Source of the DNA: a bacterium
Lineage (GTDB): Bacteria; Zhuqueibacterota; QNDG01; DSAB01
Reading direction: 5' to 3'
DNA: 64,000 nt
Assembly (NCBI GenBank): GCA_011388275.1
Contig: DSAB01000122.1
Location: 79,491 to 143,490, forward strand
The notes beneath the pieces were generated by a model that was given only the letters and a program-made list of their open reading frames with translations, made no database searches and was not told the origin of the DNA. This document shows, piece after piece, positions 1-10,179 of the stretch. The position numbers and the translations under genes are program-made. Every line of letters begins with the position of its first letter. The first letter of the stretch is position 1.

Positions 1-252
1 ACAAGAATGGTCTATATCGCGAGAACCACGCATGACCGGTTTGCAGGGTTTGCGATTCTTGGTGGAACGTCCGTGATTGCCGTCCAGGCATTGATCAACA
101 TAGCGATGACCGTGGGGTTGGCTCCGGTGACAGGACTGCCCCTGCCTTTCATGAGTTACGGGGGATCGTCCATGATCGCAAGCAGTCTCATGGTCGCTCT
201 GGCAGCCAACGGGGCTGTGAACAGGTTCGATTATCGATCGACAAGGATTTGA
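1..252 (+). CDS. RodA/FtsW/SpoVE-family protein, C-terminal fragment (5' end outside window)
   Basis: Translation contains PVTGLPLPFMSYGGSS, the conserved C-terminal SEDS-family motif; truncated by the window edge. Confidence 0.85.
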   Translation, partial: TRMVYIARTTHDRFAGFAILGGTSVIAVQALINIAMTVGLAPVTGLPLPFMSYGGSSMIASSLMVALAANGAVNRFDYRSTRI

Positions 253-258
253 GGAGGA

Positions 259-1074
259 ATGATGCATCCTATTCTTTTTCAATGGGGACCGTTTGAATTC
301 CGTTCATATGGATTGATGCTGTCTTTGTCATTTATACTGGGAATATACTGGACGCTCAGGCGTGCCGAGCGGCGAGGAATCGAAAGGCCATACATTATCG
401 AATTGTCTGTAATCGTTATCCTTTGCGCCATTGCCGGAGCCCGGCTGCTTTGGGTGTTGACCCATGTTCAACATTTTCAGGGCCGCTGGCTGGACACATT
501 CAATCCCCTGCAGAGTACAGGTAAGATCGGCATCTCGGGTTTGACTCTGCTCGGCGGGTTTATTCTGTCGCTGGCCGCCATATTTATTTATTGCCGAATA
601 AGACAGATTCCCTTCTTTCGCCTGATGGATGCGGCTGCTCCGTGCATGGCTCTCGGAATTGCCCTGACCCGAATCGGATGTTTCCTTAACGGGTGCTGTT
701 TTGGGAAACCAGGTGACCTGCCATGGTGTCTGGTTTTTCCCTTCTTCAGTCCGGCAGGATCCGTTCTGCAGGGGCTGCGACTGCATCCCACTCAGCTTTA
801 TTCAGCCTTATACGGAATTGTGATTCTGATCATTCTCATGGTATCAGAGCGCCGTGCCCGACCGGATGGATTTCTTACGGGGATGTTTTTAATCTCTTAT
901 GGGATTTTTCGCATGGCTGTCGATTTTATAAGGTATTATGAAAGCAGTGTCCAGTTTTCATTGATGGGAATTCGCCTCAATGTGAATCAGATTATTTGCA
1001 TTGGAATGATTGTTGCAGGTTTTATCATATTGCTGGTTTTAAAAAGGTCTGTAAAACGTTCTAAAATGCCTTGA
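259..1074 (+). CDS. lgt: Prolipoprotein diacylglyceryl transferase
   Basis: Multi-TM protein with Lgt-like features (FRSYGLMLSLSFILG, GARLLWVL, GISGLTLLGGFI, RIGCFLNGCCFGKP, HPTQLYSALYGI). Confidence 0.93.
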   Translation: MMHPILFQWGPFEFRSYGLMLSLSFILGIYWTLRRAERRGIERPYIIELSVIVILCAIAGARLLWVLTHVQHFQGRWLDTFNPLQSTGKIGISGLTLLGGFILSLAAIFIYCRIRQIPFFRLMDAAAPCMALGIALTRIGCFLNGCCFGKPGDLPWCLVFPFFSPAGSVLQGLRLHPTQLYSALYGIVILIILMVSERRARPDGFLTGMFLISYGIFRMAVDFIRYYESSVQFSLMGIRLNVNQIICIGMIVAGFIILLVLKRSVKRSKMP

Positions 1075-1204
1075 TTTTTATGACTTTTTTCGATACCTTA
1101 ATGAGACATGGATTAATCCAGTACCGAATACAAGGGAGCGAAAAAATAATATAGTAAATTATCCTGCGAAAAGCCTTGGGAAATAATTAAAGGAGTTGGG
1201 GGCC

Positions 1205-1999
1205 ATGGATAAAAAACTCTGTTATGGAACAAGCCTCATCGTTTTTCTGGGGATCGCTCTTTTTTTATTTGGCTGTGCCGCGAGTGGACCCGGAATGCGG
1301 GAAGAAACATCGGTGAGCAGTGAAGCGGATATCGATCAGCTTCTGGGTTTGAGCGATACCGCTGCACGGGATGGTGATGATTCCATTCAGGAAGATGATG
1401 TGCTTCGCCTTCTTGGGGTCAGGGAAGAATCGGAGGCCGGAACCTCTCGAACCGAAACATCGACATACACTCCTCCGGCTTCCCAGCAAAGGGCTTCTTC
1501 GGGAGCGAGGGAAACAAAGGCTGATCCAACCCTGAGCCGCACCGAAGCATCTGGTGCTGAGAGAAAGGCAGCCGAATCCGCTTCAGGAATTTCGACCAGA
1601 AAGACACAACCGGAGTGGCGGGCAACCTCGTTTCAGGATCGGTATGAGGAAGCCCGGCAGGATTATCTGGCACGCCGGTACAGAGAGGCCATTCAGAAGT
1701 TTGAAGCCCTTTTGGCTATCGATACCAATCATCCGCTTTCCGATAACTGTCAGTACTGGATCGGAGAATCCTATTACGGTCTTGGCAATTATCAGCAAGC
1801 CATTATTGCTTTCGAGAAAGTATTTTCTTTCAGGCGGTCCAATAAAGATGACGATGCCCAATTGAAGCTTGGTTTATCTTATCTCAGGCTGAATGACCGG
1901 GAAAGAGCCAGGATCGAATTTCAAAAACTTATTGATAATTATCCGACCAGTGAATATGTCAGCATGGCACGGCGATATTTGTCTCAGATCGGACAGTAG
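1205..1999 (+). CDS. TPR-containing lipoprotein (YbgF/CpoB-like)
   Basis: Signal peptide with lipobox-like LFGC; C-terminal TPR repeats (YEEARQDYLARRYREAIQKFEALLAIDTNHPLSDNCQYWIGESYYGLGNYQQAIIAFEKV). The ORF track start at 1196 is an in-frame alternative (GTG/ATG choice). Confidence 0.75.
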   Translation: MDKKLCYGTSLIVFLGIALFLFGCAASGPGMREETSVSSEADIDQLLGLSDTAARDGDDSIQEDDVLRLLGVREESEAGTSRTETSTYTPPASQQRASSGARETKADPTLSRTEASGAERKAAESASGISTRKTQPEWRATSFQDRYEEARQDYLARRYREAIQKFEALLAIDTNHPLSDNCQYWIGESYYGLGNYQQAIIAFEKVFSFRRSNKDDDAQLKLGLSYLRLNDRERARIEFQKLIDNYPTSEYVSMARRYLSQIGQ

Positions 2000-2235
2000 A
2001 GTCCGGTACTTCTTATTGATCAGATTCAGGGTTTCATCATTTGGTCCACTCCTGTGACAGTGCCGCCGAAGCGATGAAAGACCCGTGTATCAGGATTCGG
2101 GAGAGTCGAATTATTAATGATGAATACGCTTAATTGTCCTTTCAGCATCAATCTTCAATTACGCAATCTCGTTTCTTTCTCCAGGCGGCCGATGAGTATC
2201 GTGGAGAAGGAACTCCTCATTGAACGGGAAATTTC

Positions 2236-3714
2236 ATGAAAAAGTTCATGAAAATTCTGATGGTATTCCCGGAGGTTGCTCCTTTCTCACGAACTTGCAG
2301 TATGGCAGATGTAGGTAATGGACTGCCCAAAGCGTTGAAAGACAAGGGGCACGATGTTCGTCTGATTACGCCGCAATATCGGGTGATTAATGAAAGGAAA
2401 TATGTACTTCGGGATGTTATCCGATTACAGGACATTCGTTTTCCGATGGGCGATCAGGACATTTCCATTGATGTAAAGTCCTCCTTCCTGCCCGGTTCCA
2501 AAGTGCAAGTCTATTTTATTGATTATAAACCTTTCTTTTTTCGAGACGGTTTATACGCTGAATCAAAGACCGGCAAACTCTATCCGGATAACGACAGACG
2601 GTTCATGCTGTTTTCACGGGGTGTTCTTGAAACATTGATCCGTCTTCAGTGGCAGCCGGATATTATTCATTGCCATCACTGGCAGACAGGTTCGGTTCCC
2701 TTGTTTTTAAAAACACTCTACCATAAGGCACCGTTCTTTCGTGAGATTTCGTGTTTTTTCCAGATCGGCCGTTCGAATGAAGAAGCATACTTTACTGCCG
2801 ATTGTTTGGAATGGATGGGATTATCACCTTCAGATATTCGGCCTGAGGTAAAGCAAGATGAAAAATACAGCTTTATCAAAGCTGGAATAGTCTATGCCGA
2901 TATGTTGGGTTTGGGTTCAAATCCGCAAACCGACAATAAATCAAAAGCTTCTCTTTTTACCCGGTTTTTAAAAGAACGGAAAGATGATGTGGCTGTGCTT
3001 CCAATGGGCATTGATGACAAAGAGTGGAATCCGGTCGCCGATGATCTGATTACGGCCAAGTACTCCGATGAAGACCCTGAAAACAAGAAACAAAACACGA
3101 AGGCTTTACTTGAAAAACTGAATCTGGAATATTCACCAAAAAGACCTGTTGTGTCCCTTATAGAGCCTATGGTGAACCGGGAAGGTTTAAAACAGGTATG
3201 GAATGCATTGGAAGAATTGATGAGACTTGACATTCAATTCTTATATTTCGGATTAAAAGAAGAGAGAGAAGGATTCCCCTTTAAAACCGCTGCGCAGAAA
3301 TACGGGACCAAAATGCATATTATCGATTCCCGTGAAGAATCGATGTTGCATTGGTTGCAGGCCGGGACGGATATTCAATTGATACCGTCGATATCGGATT
3401 CTGCCTGTCTTTCTCCTTTGATTGCGCTACAATACGGGATTATACCTGTTTATCATGCAGATGTTCTCCATTTTGAATCTTTCGCACCCTACAGTTCAAA
3501 AACAGGCGAGGGCATTGGTTTCCGATTTGCCCTCACCAACGGAAAGGATATGGTCCAATCGTTGCGACAGGCAGTCAGTGCTTTCAGCAATCCACGGGAC
3601 CGATGGCAGCTTGTAAAAAACTGTATGAGCCGTGATTTTTCATGGTCTTCAGTGACCCGAAAATACATAAACTGCTATCAAAAGTGCCTGTCTGCAATGA
3701 TGAACAATCGATAG
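2236..3714 (+). CDS. Diverged glycogen/starch synthase-like (GT5) protein, probably catalytically altered
   Basis: GlgA-like scaffold (MKILMVFPEVAPF..., HCHHWQTGSVPLFLKTLY, YSFIKAGIVYAD, WNPVADDLI, C-terminal DFSW), but the KTGGL and PSxxEPCGL motifs are replaced. Confidence 0.75.
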   Translation: MKKFMKILMVFPEVAPFSRTCSMADVGNGLPKALKDKGHDVRLITPQYRVINERKYVLRDVIRLQDIRFPMGDQDISIDVKSSFLPGSKVQVYFIDYKPFFFRDGLYAESKTGKLYPDNDRRFMLFSRGVLETLIRLQWQPDIIHCHHWQTGSVPLFLKTLYHKAPFFREISCFFQIGRSNEEAYFTADCLEWMGLSPSDIRPEVKQDEKYSFIKAGIVYADMLGLGSNPQTDNKSKASLFTRFLKERKDDVAVLPMGIDDKEWNPVADDLITAKYSDEDPENKKQNTKALLEKLNLEYSPKRPVVSLIEPMVNREGLKQVWNALEELMRLDIQFLYFGLKEEREGFPFKTAAQKYGTKMHIIDSREESMLHWLQAGTDIQLIPSISDSACLSPLIALQYGIIPVYHADVLHFESFAPYSSKTGEGIGFRFALTNGKDMVQSLRQAVSAFSNPRDRWQLVKNCMSRDFSWSSVTRKYINCYQKCLSAMMNNR

Positions 3715-3734
3715 ATCGGGCAGAAAGCGATGAG

Positions 3735-4457
3735 ATGATGTCACCCGTTTCCAAAACAGCAGATGATCAGATGCAGGGAATCCGCATGACCAAGAATTTT
3801 GTCGGCGCACGATTGGATATCGCCTTGCTGTCAGTGATTGGATACGTTGACACAACCACCTGTTATGAGTTGACACGGGTAATCAAGGAGCTGATCCGGC
3901 AAAAGCGCTATCAAATAATCGCCGATCTTGGAGGAGTGACCTATATAAGCAGTGCCGGGTGGGGAGCGTTTGTCGGAGAGATTAGAAATATTCGGGATTT
4001 GGGCGGAGATCTGAAGCTGGTTCAAATGACCCAGGAAGTTTATGAAATATTTGAAATGCTGGAATTTAACAAGATTTTGAACACCTACGATTCTTTGGAA
4101 GAGGCCATTGATGAATTTGATCTTATTCGGGGCATTGATATTTCCAAAGTTGAACCAAAAGTTCAGCAAACGGCGATTGAAATTCCGTCCGGACAGGCCT
4201 TGACATCCGGAAATGTGCAGGAAGTGCACTATGTCAGCCCGCCTACCCAATTAACGGTGAGTGACTATCCTCTCGCAGAAAAAGTCAAGCTGGCGGTTCT
4301 GGACAATCCTCTGGCAAAAAATAAAGAGATTTTGCGTAAACTTCGTTCAGACCAATTCGGAAAAGTCCGAATAGGCCGATTTCGACTTCGTTCGGTTTTA
4401 AAACAATTAAGTCTGGACACAAAAGAAAAACGGTATCGTTTTTACCGGTCCCGGTGA
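3735..4457 (+). CDS. STAS-domain protein (anti-sigma factor antagonist-like) with basic C-terminal extension
   Basis: STAS core (LDIALLSVIGYVDTTTCYELTRVIKELI...IIADLGGVTYISSAGWGAFVGEIRNIRDLGGDLKLVQM). ATG at 3735 preferred over the longest-ORF start at 3642, which overlaps the upstream gene. Confidence 0.82.
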   Translation: MMSPVSKTADDQMQGIRMTKNFVGARLDIALLSVIGYVDTTTCYELTRVIKELIRQKRYQIIADLGGVTYISSAGWGAFVGEIRNIRDLGGDLKLVQMTQEVYEIFEMLEFNKILNTYDSLEEAIDEFDLIRGIDISKVEPKVQQTAIEIPSGQALTSGNVQEVHYVSPPTQLTVSDYPLAEKVKLAVLDNPLAKNKEILRKLRSDQFGKVRIGRFRLRSVLKQLSLDTKEKRYRFYRSR

Positions 4458-4490
4458 GACAGGCAGAATGTTGACTCCATACGGTTTTCG

Positions 4491-4517
4491 GGCATCCGCC
4501 AGGCGGATGCCTTTTTT
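4491..4517 (+). terminator. Rho-independent terminator
   Basis: GGCATCCGC-CAG-GCGGATGCC (perfect 9-bp stem) followed directly by TTTTTT; located just after the STAS gene. Confidence 0.88.
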
Positions 4518-4612
4518 AAATACTATGCGTTCGGAAGGTGGTATACTATTTGCGTCATGACTATGATTGATAAAGGCATGAAATTGTTTTACATATCATG
4601 GGAGATCACTGG

Positions 4613-5314
4613 ATGAGGGTTTTCATTCGGAGGGCTGTTTATTATCGGGTTATGACATATTTTTTCCTCGTTGCCTGTGTGACCTCTTCATCGGTTGCAG
4701 CACGGCAGGAGAGTCGTTCGGAATGGTCTAAATCCGCCAAGTCATTGACTATTTTTCAACCAGGTAATGCAGTACGAATTCTGGTTTGGGATCTGGACAA
4801 AGGTCAGGATACTGATGTGACTTTCAGCCGTGATTATCCGATCAATCCGGATGGTTACATCATCATGCCGCTGATCGGTGAAGTCAGGGTAAAAGGTTTG
4901 ACGGCATTTGAATTGATGCAGAATCTGGAAGAGCGTTTCAGTGCCTATTTAATGAATCCCTATGTTTATGTACGGCCTTTGATACGAGTGACTATGCAGG
5001 GAGCGTTTAATCAGCCCGGATCCTATCGAATGGATCCACAGGGTTCTCTGTGGGATCTGGTTCGGGCGGCTGGCGGTCCAACGGCTAATTGTGACCTTAC
5101 AAGCATCAGGGTAGAGCGCGGCGGTACCGTGGTTATGAATAAGATCCTGGAAAGTTTCGAGAGGGGATATTCACTGGAAGAGATCGGTATCGAATCGGGT
5201 GATCAGATCATCGCTCCCACAAGAGGACGTTTGGAGCTTCAGGTGATAATCAGTGTTATAAACCTGTTTGCATCTGTTATGCTTCTCTATTTGCGATTGA
5301 AACAGGGTTGGTAA
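4613..5314 (+). CDS. Polysaccharide export protein (Wza-like, Poly_export + SLBB)
   Basis: GNAVRILVWDLD...YPINPDGYIIMPLIGEVRVKGLTAFELMQNLEERF; SLBB-like GAFNQPGSYRMDPQGSLWDLVRAAGGPT; lipobox-like LVAC; hydrophobic C-terminal helix. In-frame upstream ATG at 4598. Confidence 0.88.
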   Translation: MRVFIRRAVYYRVMTYFFLVACVTSSSVAARQESRSEWSKSAKSLTIFQPGNAVRILVWDLDKGQDTDVTFSRDYPINPDGYIIMPLIGEVRVKGLTAFELMQNLEERFSAYLMNPYVYVRPLIRVTMQGAFNQPGSYRMDPQGSLWDLVRAAGGPTANCDLTSIRVERGGTVVMNKILESFERGYSLEEIGIESGDQIIAPTRGRLELQVIISVINLFASVMLLYLRLKQGW

Positions 5315-5349
5315 CCATATTCATATGAAGGCGATTCAGGAGCTAGTGA

Positions 5350-7653
5350 ATGACAATGGAAGAAATTCTTGAAGAAAACCTCACGACCGATGAGGGCATG
5401 GATATCGGGCGCTATGCCCGGGTTTTGCTCCGTCGTTGGTGGATCATTATATTGATCACCGCCGGAGTTTTTACACCATGGTATTTGCATTTAAAATCCA
5501 AACCTCCTGTTTATCAGGCTGAAGCCTGGATCAGTTTTGAGCGCGTGAACGCGGCACAGAATCCCAACCTGATCCAGAGTCGGATTCAGAGACTGAAGAG
5601 CCGGTCATTTGCCGAAGAAGTCACCGCTGAACTGGGCCTGACAATGCGTTTGTCACAAACAAAGGATCAGCCTGTTTTAATGCGGGAAGCCGTGTTCCAA
5701 AAATTCAACACAAATCAGAATCCCGTTACCGGATACTACATGCTCAACTTTTATCCCAATGGTGAGTGTTCTTTTTATCATGGCTCGACGCGTCTGGACA
5801 GCAACAGCGTTTCCTATTTTGCTTCCAACCTTATTCAGCACAATGGTCTTTTCTTTACATTGAATCCGGAGATCGCCGAACAGCGACAGAAAGTTCAGTT
5901 TACTATTCAGGATTTCAGAAGTACGGTGTCGTCATTGATTGCCCGGGAAGATATTCGATCCAACAATGCCGGCGATTTGATGAGAATCACCCTGAAAGAC
6001 AAGAATCCGGTTCTTGCCAGTCAGACCGTCAATATGCTGGCCGAAATCTTTATCCAGAAAAGTCTTGAGATGCGCAGACAGTCGAACCGTCTGATCAGTG
6101 ATTATCTGGAAAGTCAGCTGGCCGTTGTTCAGGAACGTCTGAACCAGTCGGATGAAGAATTCAAGTCATTTCAAAACAGACATTTAACAGGTTTGGATAA
6201 TGAGACGGAGCGTGTGGTAACGCGATTAAATGCACTGGATCGGGAGATCAATCGACTGCAGGTGGATCGGGACGAACTGAATATTCTTCTTAAGAAACTG
6301 GATTTGACGAGTGATGAGTTCGATGCAACTACAACACAATATTATGTATATCGTCAAATCGCCAGGCTGGAAGTATTTAGAAACAATGCACAGATGACCA
6401 TTGTTCGCCAGGAGATTCAGGACAAGGATCAGATGAAGGAGACTTTCAGTCATCTTCCAGATAGAAATCGGCGCATTATTGAATTGACAGAGAGCATACA
6501 AAGCCTTGAAAATAAAATTTACGATCTCGCTCAACAGAAGGTGGTTGAATTGGACAGTCTGGTTGCAGACCTCGACAAGGAACGACAGCGAGTTCAGTTT
6601 ACGATCAGTCAGCTTCCCGAAGAACGTCTTAAACAGATACGCAATGCACGGGAAAGACGTACCAACGAAGAATTATACCAAATGCTGCTCCGAAGAACCC
6701 GGGAGGCTCAAATTTCCGAGTCTGTAGTATCGGAAAATGTGTCGATTCTGGATCCGGCTCTTCCGCCGGATTCTCCAATCAGTGCCGATATCAAGAAAAA
6801 GGCCATGCTGGGTTTGTTTTTTGGACTCTTTCTGGGTGTTGGGGCCGTGCTTCTCATCGAAGAACTGGATCGATCCATCAAGACCCGGGAAGATATAAAT
6901 CGTCATTTGCGATTGCCCATGCTGGGAATCATTCCCAAAGTAAAGTTTGATTCTTACGAACTGCAGGATTCCGAAAAGACGAAATCCGTGAGTTCACAAA
7001 TCGTGACTCATGATTATTCTCCTACACCGGTGGGAGAAGCTTATCGGGCACTCAGAACCAGCCTGCTGTTTTCCAAAAAGATCGGCCCCATTCGAACCAT
7101 GGTAATCGGCAGTGTTTCTCCGAATGAAGGCAAGTCATTTACAGCGGCCAATCTTGCCATCACCATGGCCCAGCAGAAGACACGGACTCTGCTGGTTGAC
7201 GCAGATCTAAGACGGGGAGTGCTGCACAATACTTTCAATGTTCGCAAGAAACCAGGTTTGACCAATTATTTAACGGGTGTGGTGACTCTGGATTCTGTTC
7301 TCAATGAAACGTATATTCCCAATCTTAATCTCATTACATGCGGGTCGCTGATACCCAACCCGTCGGAACTCTTGGGGTCATTTCGAATGAAACGTTTTAT
7401 CGATGGAATTAATCAGCGGTTTGATTTCGTCATTTTTGACAGTCCTCCCCTTATGGCGGCCACGGACGCAGTCGTACTGGGAACCATGGTCGATGGAGTG
7501 GCCGTGCTCATTCGAGCCGGCAAAACCAATCGGGATACGGTGAAAAGAAAACTGGAGCTTTTTCAAAATGTTCAGGCCCGTTTGCTTGGTGTCATACTCA
7601 ACGGCGCAGGAATCGAAATCGCTCATGAAGGATACAGTTATTACCGATACTGA
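5350..7653 (+). CDS. Wzc/GumC-type chain-length determinant with bacterial tyrosine kinase domain
   Basis: N-terminal Wzz-like TM domain, coiled coil, then Walker A SVSPNEGKSFTAANLA, Walker A' LLVDADLRRG, FDSPPLMAATDAVVL, short Tyr tail YSYYRY. Confidence 0.9.
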   Translation: MTMEEILEENLTTDEGMDIGRYARVLLRRWWIIILITAGVFTPWYLHLKSKPPVYQAEAWISFERVNAAQNPNLIQSRIQRLKSRSFAEEVTAELGLTMRLSQTKDQPVLMREAVFQKFNTNQNPVTGYYMLNFYPNGECSFYHGSTRLDSNSVSYFASNLIQHNGLFFTLNPEIAEQRQKVQFTIQDFRSTVSSLIAREDIRSNNAGDLMRITLKDKNPVLASQTVNMLAEIFIQKSLEMRRQSNRLISDYLESQLAVVQERLNQSDEEFKSFQNRHLTGLDNETERVVTRLNALDREINRLQVDRDELNILLKKLDLTSDEFDATTTQYYVYRQIARLEVFRNNAQMTIVRQEIQDKDQMKETFSHLPDRNRRIIELTESIQSLENKIYDLAQQKVVELDSLVADLDKERQRVQFTISQLPEERLKQIRNARERRTNEELYQMLLRRTREAQISESVVSENVSILDPALPPDSPISADIKKKAMLGLFFGLFLGVGAVLLIEELDRSIKTREDINRHLRLPMLGIIPKVKFDSYELQDSEKTKSVSSQIVTHDYSPTPVGEAYRALRTSLLFSKKIGPIRTMVIGSVSPNEGKSFTAANLAITMAQQKTRTLLVDADLRRGVLHNTFNVRKKPGLTNYLTGVVTLDSVLNETYIPNLNLITCGSLIPNPSELLGSFRMKRFIDGINQRFDFVIFDSPPLMAATDAVVLGTMVDGVAVLIRAGKTNRDTVKRKLELFQNVQARLLGVILNGAGIEIAHEGYSYYRY

Positions 7654-7667
7654 GAAGGGGAAGGGGC

Positions 7668-8630
7668 ATGGCTTTTCTCATTACAGGCGGAGCCGGCTTT
7701 ATCGGATCACATCTCGGTGAACGTCTGCTTCGCCTGGGCTATGAAGTGGTTGTGCTTGATAATTTTAATGATTACTATAATCCCGATATCAAGCAACGCA
7801 ACATCGAATTCATTAAGGACCATTCATCCTATACTCTCGTTAAGGGTGACATTCTGGATTGGGATGGATTGAACAGTCTTTTTAAGAAGCATTCTATTGA
7901 AGGTATCATTCACCTGGCGGCCAGGGCCGGTGTCAGGCCGTCTATTGAGCAGCCCCGATTGTATCAGAAGGTGAATGTGGAAGGTACGGTGAACCTTTTG
8001 GAAGCGGCCTGCCGGTATCGTGTGCCGAAATTCCTCCTGGCCTCATCCTCTTCTGTTTATGGGAACAATACAAAAGTGCCTTTCAGTGAGACCGATTCGG
8101 TGGATCATCCGGTTTCTCCATATGCCGCAACCAAAAAAGCCTGTGAACTCATCGCCTACACTTATCATTCCATGTACAAAATACCGGTTACCTGTCTGCG
8201 ATTTTTTACGGTATATGGACCCAGACAGCGTCCCGATATGGCGATACACAAGTTTACCGCCCAAATGGTAAGGGGTGAAGAGATACTGATGTTTGGTGAC
8301 GGATCCACACAGCGGGATTACACATATATTGATGATATTATTCAGGGTCTGGAACAGGCCCTGAATCATTGCACCGAGGGATACAAAATATACAATCTCG
8401 GAGAATCCCGAACAATCAGGCTGATGGATCTGATCAATTTGCTGGAGAAGGCTCTCGATAAACCGGCCCGAATAAAAAAAATGCCGCTTCAGAAAGGGGA
8501 TGTAAAAACCACATATGCGGACATCAGTCTGGCGCAAAAAGAACTAGAGTATAGTCCCCGTTTTTCGATTGAGGAGGGTATCTCCCGTTTTGTGAGTTGG
8601 TACTGCAAAGAGCTGGGGAGAGATCGTTAA
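7668..8630 (+). CDS. NAD-dependent nucleotide-sugar epimerase (UDP-glucuronate 4-epimerase-like)
   Basis: GGAGFIGSHLGERLLRLGYEVVVLDNFNDYYNPDIKQRN; SSSSVYG; YAATK; RFFTVYGPRQRPDMAI. Confidence 0.88.
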   Translation: MAFLITGGAGFIGSHLGERLLRLGYEVVVLDNFNDYYNPDIKQRNIEFIKDHSSYTLVKGDILDWDGLNSLFKKHSIEGIIHLAARAGVRPSIEQPRLYQKVNVEGTVNLLEAACRYRVPKFLLASSSSVYGNNTKVPFSETDSVDHPVSPYAATKKACELIAYTYHSMYKIPVTCLRFFTVYGPRQRPDMAIHKFTAQMVRGEEILMFGDGSTQRDYTYIDDIIQGLEQALNHCTEGYKIYNLGESRTIRLMDLINLLEKALDKPARIKKMPLQKGDVKTTYADISLAQKELEYSPRFSIEEGISRFVSWYCKELGRDR

Positions 8631-8633
8631 TCC

Positions 8634-10091
8634 ATGGTACGTGAAAAAGAACTTTTTCTGGTTCGCCTGATGCAGGTTACTGATGTTGTGATGATCATTA
8701 TCGCATTTGTTTCGGCATATTTCGTCACGCTGCTTCTTAAAATTTTCTTCGATTTGGGCCCTCTGGCTTTTGCGACTACATTGTCTCTGGATGGTGTAAT
8801 CTTCTTTCTTCAAAATCACTTGTGGCTGGTTCTTATCACCGTTCCTACCTGGGTAGGACTCATGACTCTGGATGGTTTATACAAAGAAATACGAACCAAG
8901 CTGTTTCTGGAAGTCATGTGGAAGGTTATTCGTACAGGTCTGGTCGCGGTTCTTTTCCTTGGAAGCGGTGTTTTTCTCCTGAAAATGACGCTCACCAGCC
9001 GTTTATATGTAGGTATTTTTGCCATTAACGCCGTTATCTGTCTGGGATTGACAAAATATATCTGGAGAAAATTTCTCGATTATTCCTTCCGCCAGGGTTA
9101 TAACCTGGTCAATATGTTGATTGTCGGCACTGGCAAAAGGGCTCAGGATTTTATCCAGGTGGTTCAGGCTCATTCCAACTGGGGTCTCAAGATTATCGGT
9201 CTGGTCGATGATGATCCAAAGTTGTTGGGCAAATCGATTCGCAATTATCCGGTTATCGGCCGTATTCGTGATATTCCCCGGCTTCTCAGGGAAAACATTA
9301 TCGATCGGATTATATTTGTCGTACCCAGAATGTGGCTGAATCGGATCGAAGAAGCCATTCACCATTGCGAACGGGAAGGTGTCTATGTTGCCGTTTCCGT
9401 TGATCTCTATCATCCGAAGCTGGCGCATCTTCGACTGACCGATTTCGCCGGGACTCCGCTTATCGTTTTTCAAACTTCTCAGGCAAAAGAGTGGCAGGTG
9501 TTTTTCAAACGTCTTGTTGATATATTCATTTCTTTTACAGCCATTCTTATCTTGCTGCCTGTTTTCATTCTAACCGGTTTAGCCATACGTCTCACTTCAC
9601 CCGGACCGGTTTTCTTTCGGCAAACCCGATGCGGTCTGAATGGTCGAAAATTTGTTTTATTGAAGTTCCGCTCCATGGTTCAGGGAGCGGACATGAGAAA
9701 GCGCGAGCTGCAGCGCCAAAACGAGATGGATGGGCCGGTATTCAAGATGAAGAGGGATCCGCGCATCACTCCGGTAGGACGTTTCATGAGGAAATTCAGC
9801 ATCGATGAACTCCCGCAATTGTTCAATGTTTTTCGCGGAGACATGAGTCTTGTGGGTCCCAGACCTCCGATTCCGGCAGAAGTGGAACTGTATGAAAGCT
9901 GGCAGCGCAGGCGTCTCTCCATGAAACCCGGGTTGACCTGTATCTGGCAGGTAAGCGGCAGAAATAAAATCGATTTCGAACGGTGGATGGAAATGGATCT
10001 GCAATACATCGATACATTTTCACTGTGGCTCGATTTCAAACTGCTCGTCCGAACCCTATTTGTTGTATTAACGGGATACGGCGCATCTTGA
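8634..10091 (+). CDS. Polyprenyl-phosphate sugar-1-phosphate transferase (WbaP/WcaJ-type)
   Basis: N-terminal TM bundle, CoA-binding-like fold, C-terminal Bac_transf (RLVDIFISF, KFRSM, RKFSIDELPQLFNVFRGDMSLVGPRPP, KPGLTCIWQVSGRN). Confidence 0.93.
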   Translation: MVREKELFLVRLMQVTDVVMIIIAFVSAYFVTLLLKIFFDLGPLAFATTLSLDGVIFFLQNHLWLVLITVPTWVGLMTLDGLYKEIRTKLFLEVMWKVIRTGLVAVLFLGSGVFLLKMTLTSRLYVGIFAINAVICLGLTKYIWRKFLDYSFRQGYNLVNMLIVGTGKRAQDFIQVVQAHSNWGLKIIGLVDDDPKLLGKSIRNYPVIGRIRDIPRLLRENIIDRIIFVVPRMWLNRIEEAIHHCEREGVYVAVSVDLYHPKLAHLRLTDFAGTPLIVFQTSQAKEWQVFFKRLVDIFISFTAILILLPVFILTGLAIRLTSPGPVFFRQTRCGLNGRKFVLLKFRSMVQGADMRKRELQRQNEMDGPVFKMKRDPRITPVGRFMRKFSIDELPQLFNVFRGDMSLVGPRPPIPAEVELYESWQRRRLSMKPGLTCIWQVSGRNKIDFERWMEMDLQYIDTFSLWLDFKLLVRTLFVVLTGYGAS

Positions 10092-10179
10092 AATCAGATT
10101 GAAAACAATATCGACAGGAATAATCATCGCCAGGGGGGCACGTGCTTAAGCAGAAGTGACTGAAAAAAAGGATAATTCA

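Noticed and set aside
4567-4595. TTGATA-17 nt-TACATA promoter-like element upstream of the wza-like gene
   Set aside because: Position almost abuts the CDS start and sigma consensus for this organism is unknown; not enough to call.
10143-10152. Perfect palindrome TGCTTAAGCA upstream of the first GT4
   Set aside because: Short isolated palindrome with no second copy noticed; expected by chance in 64 kb.
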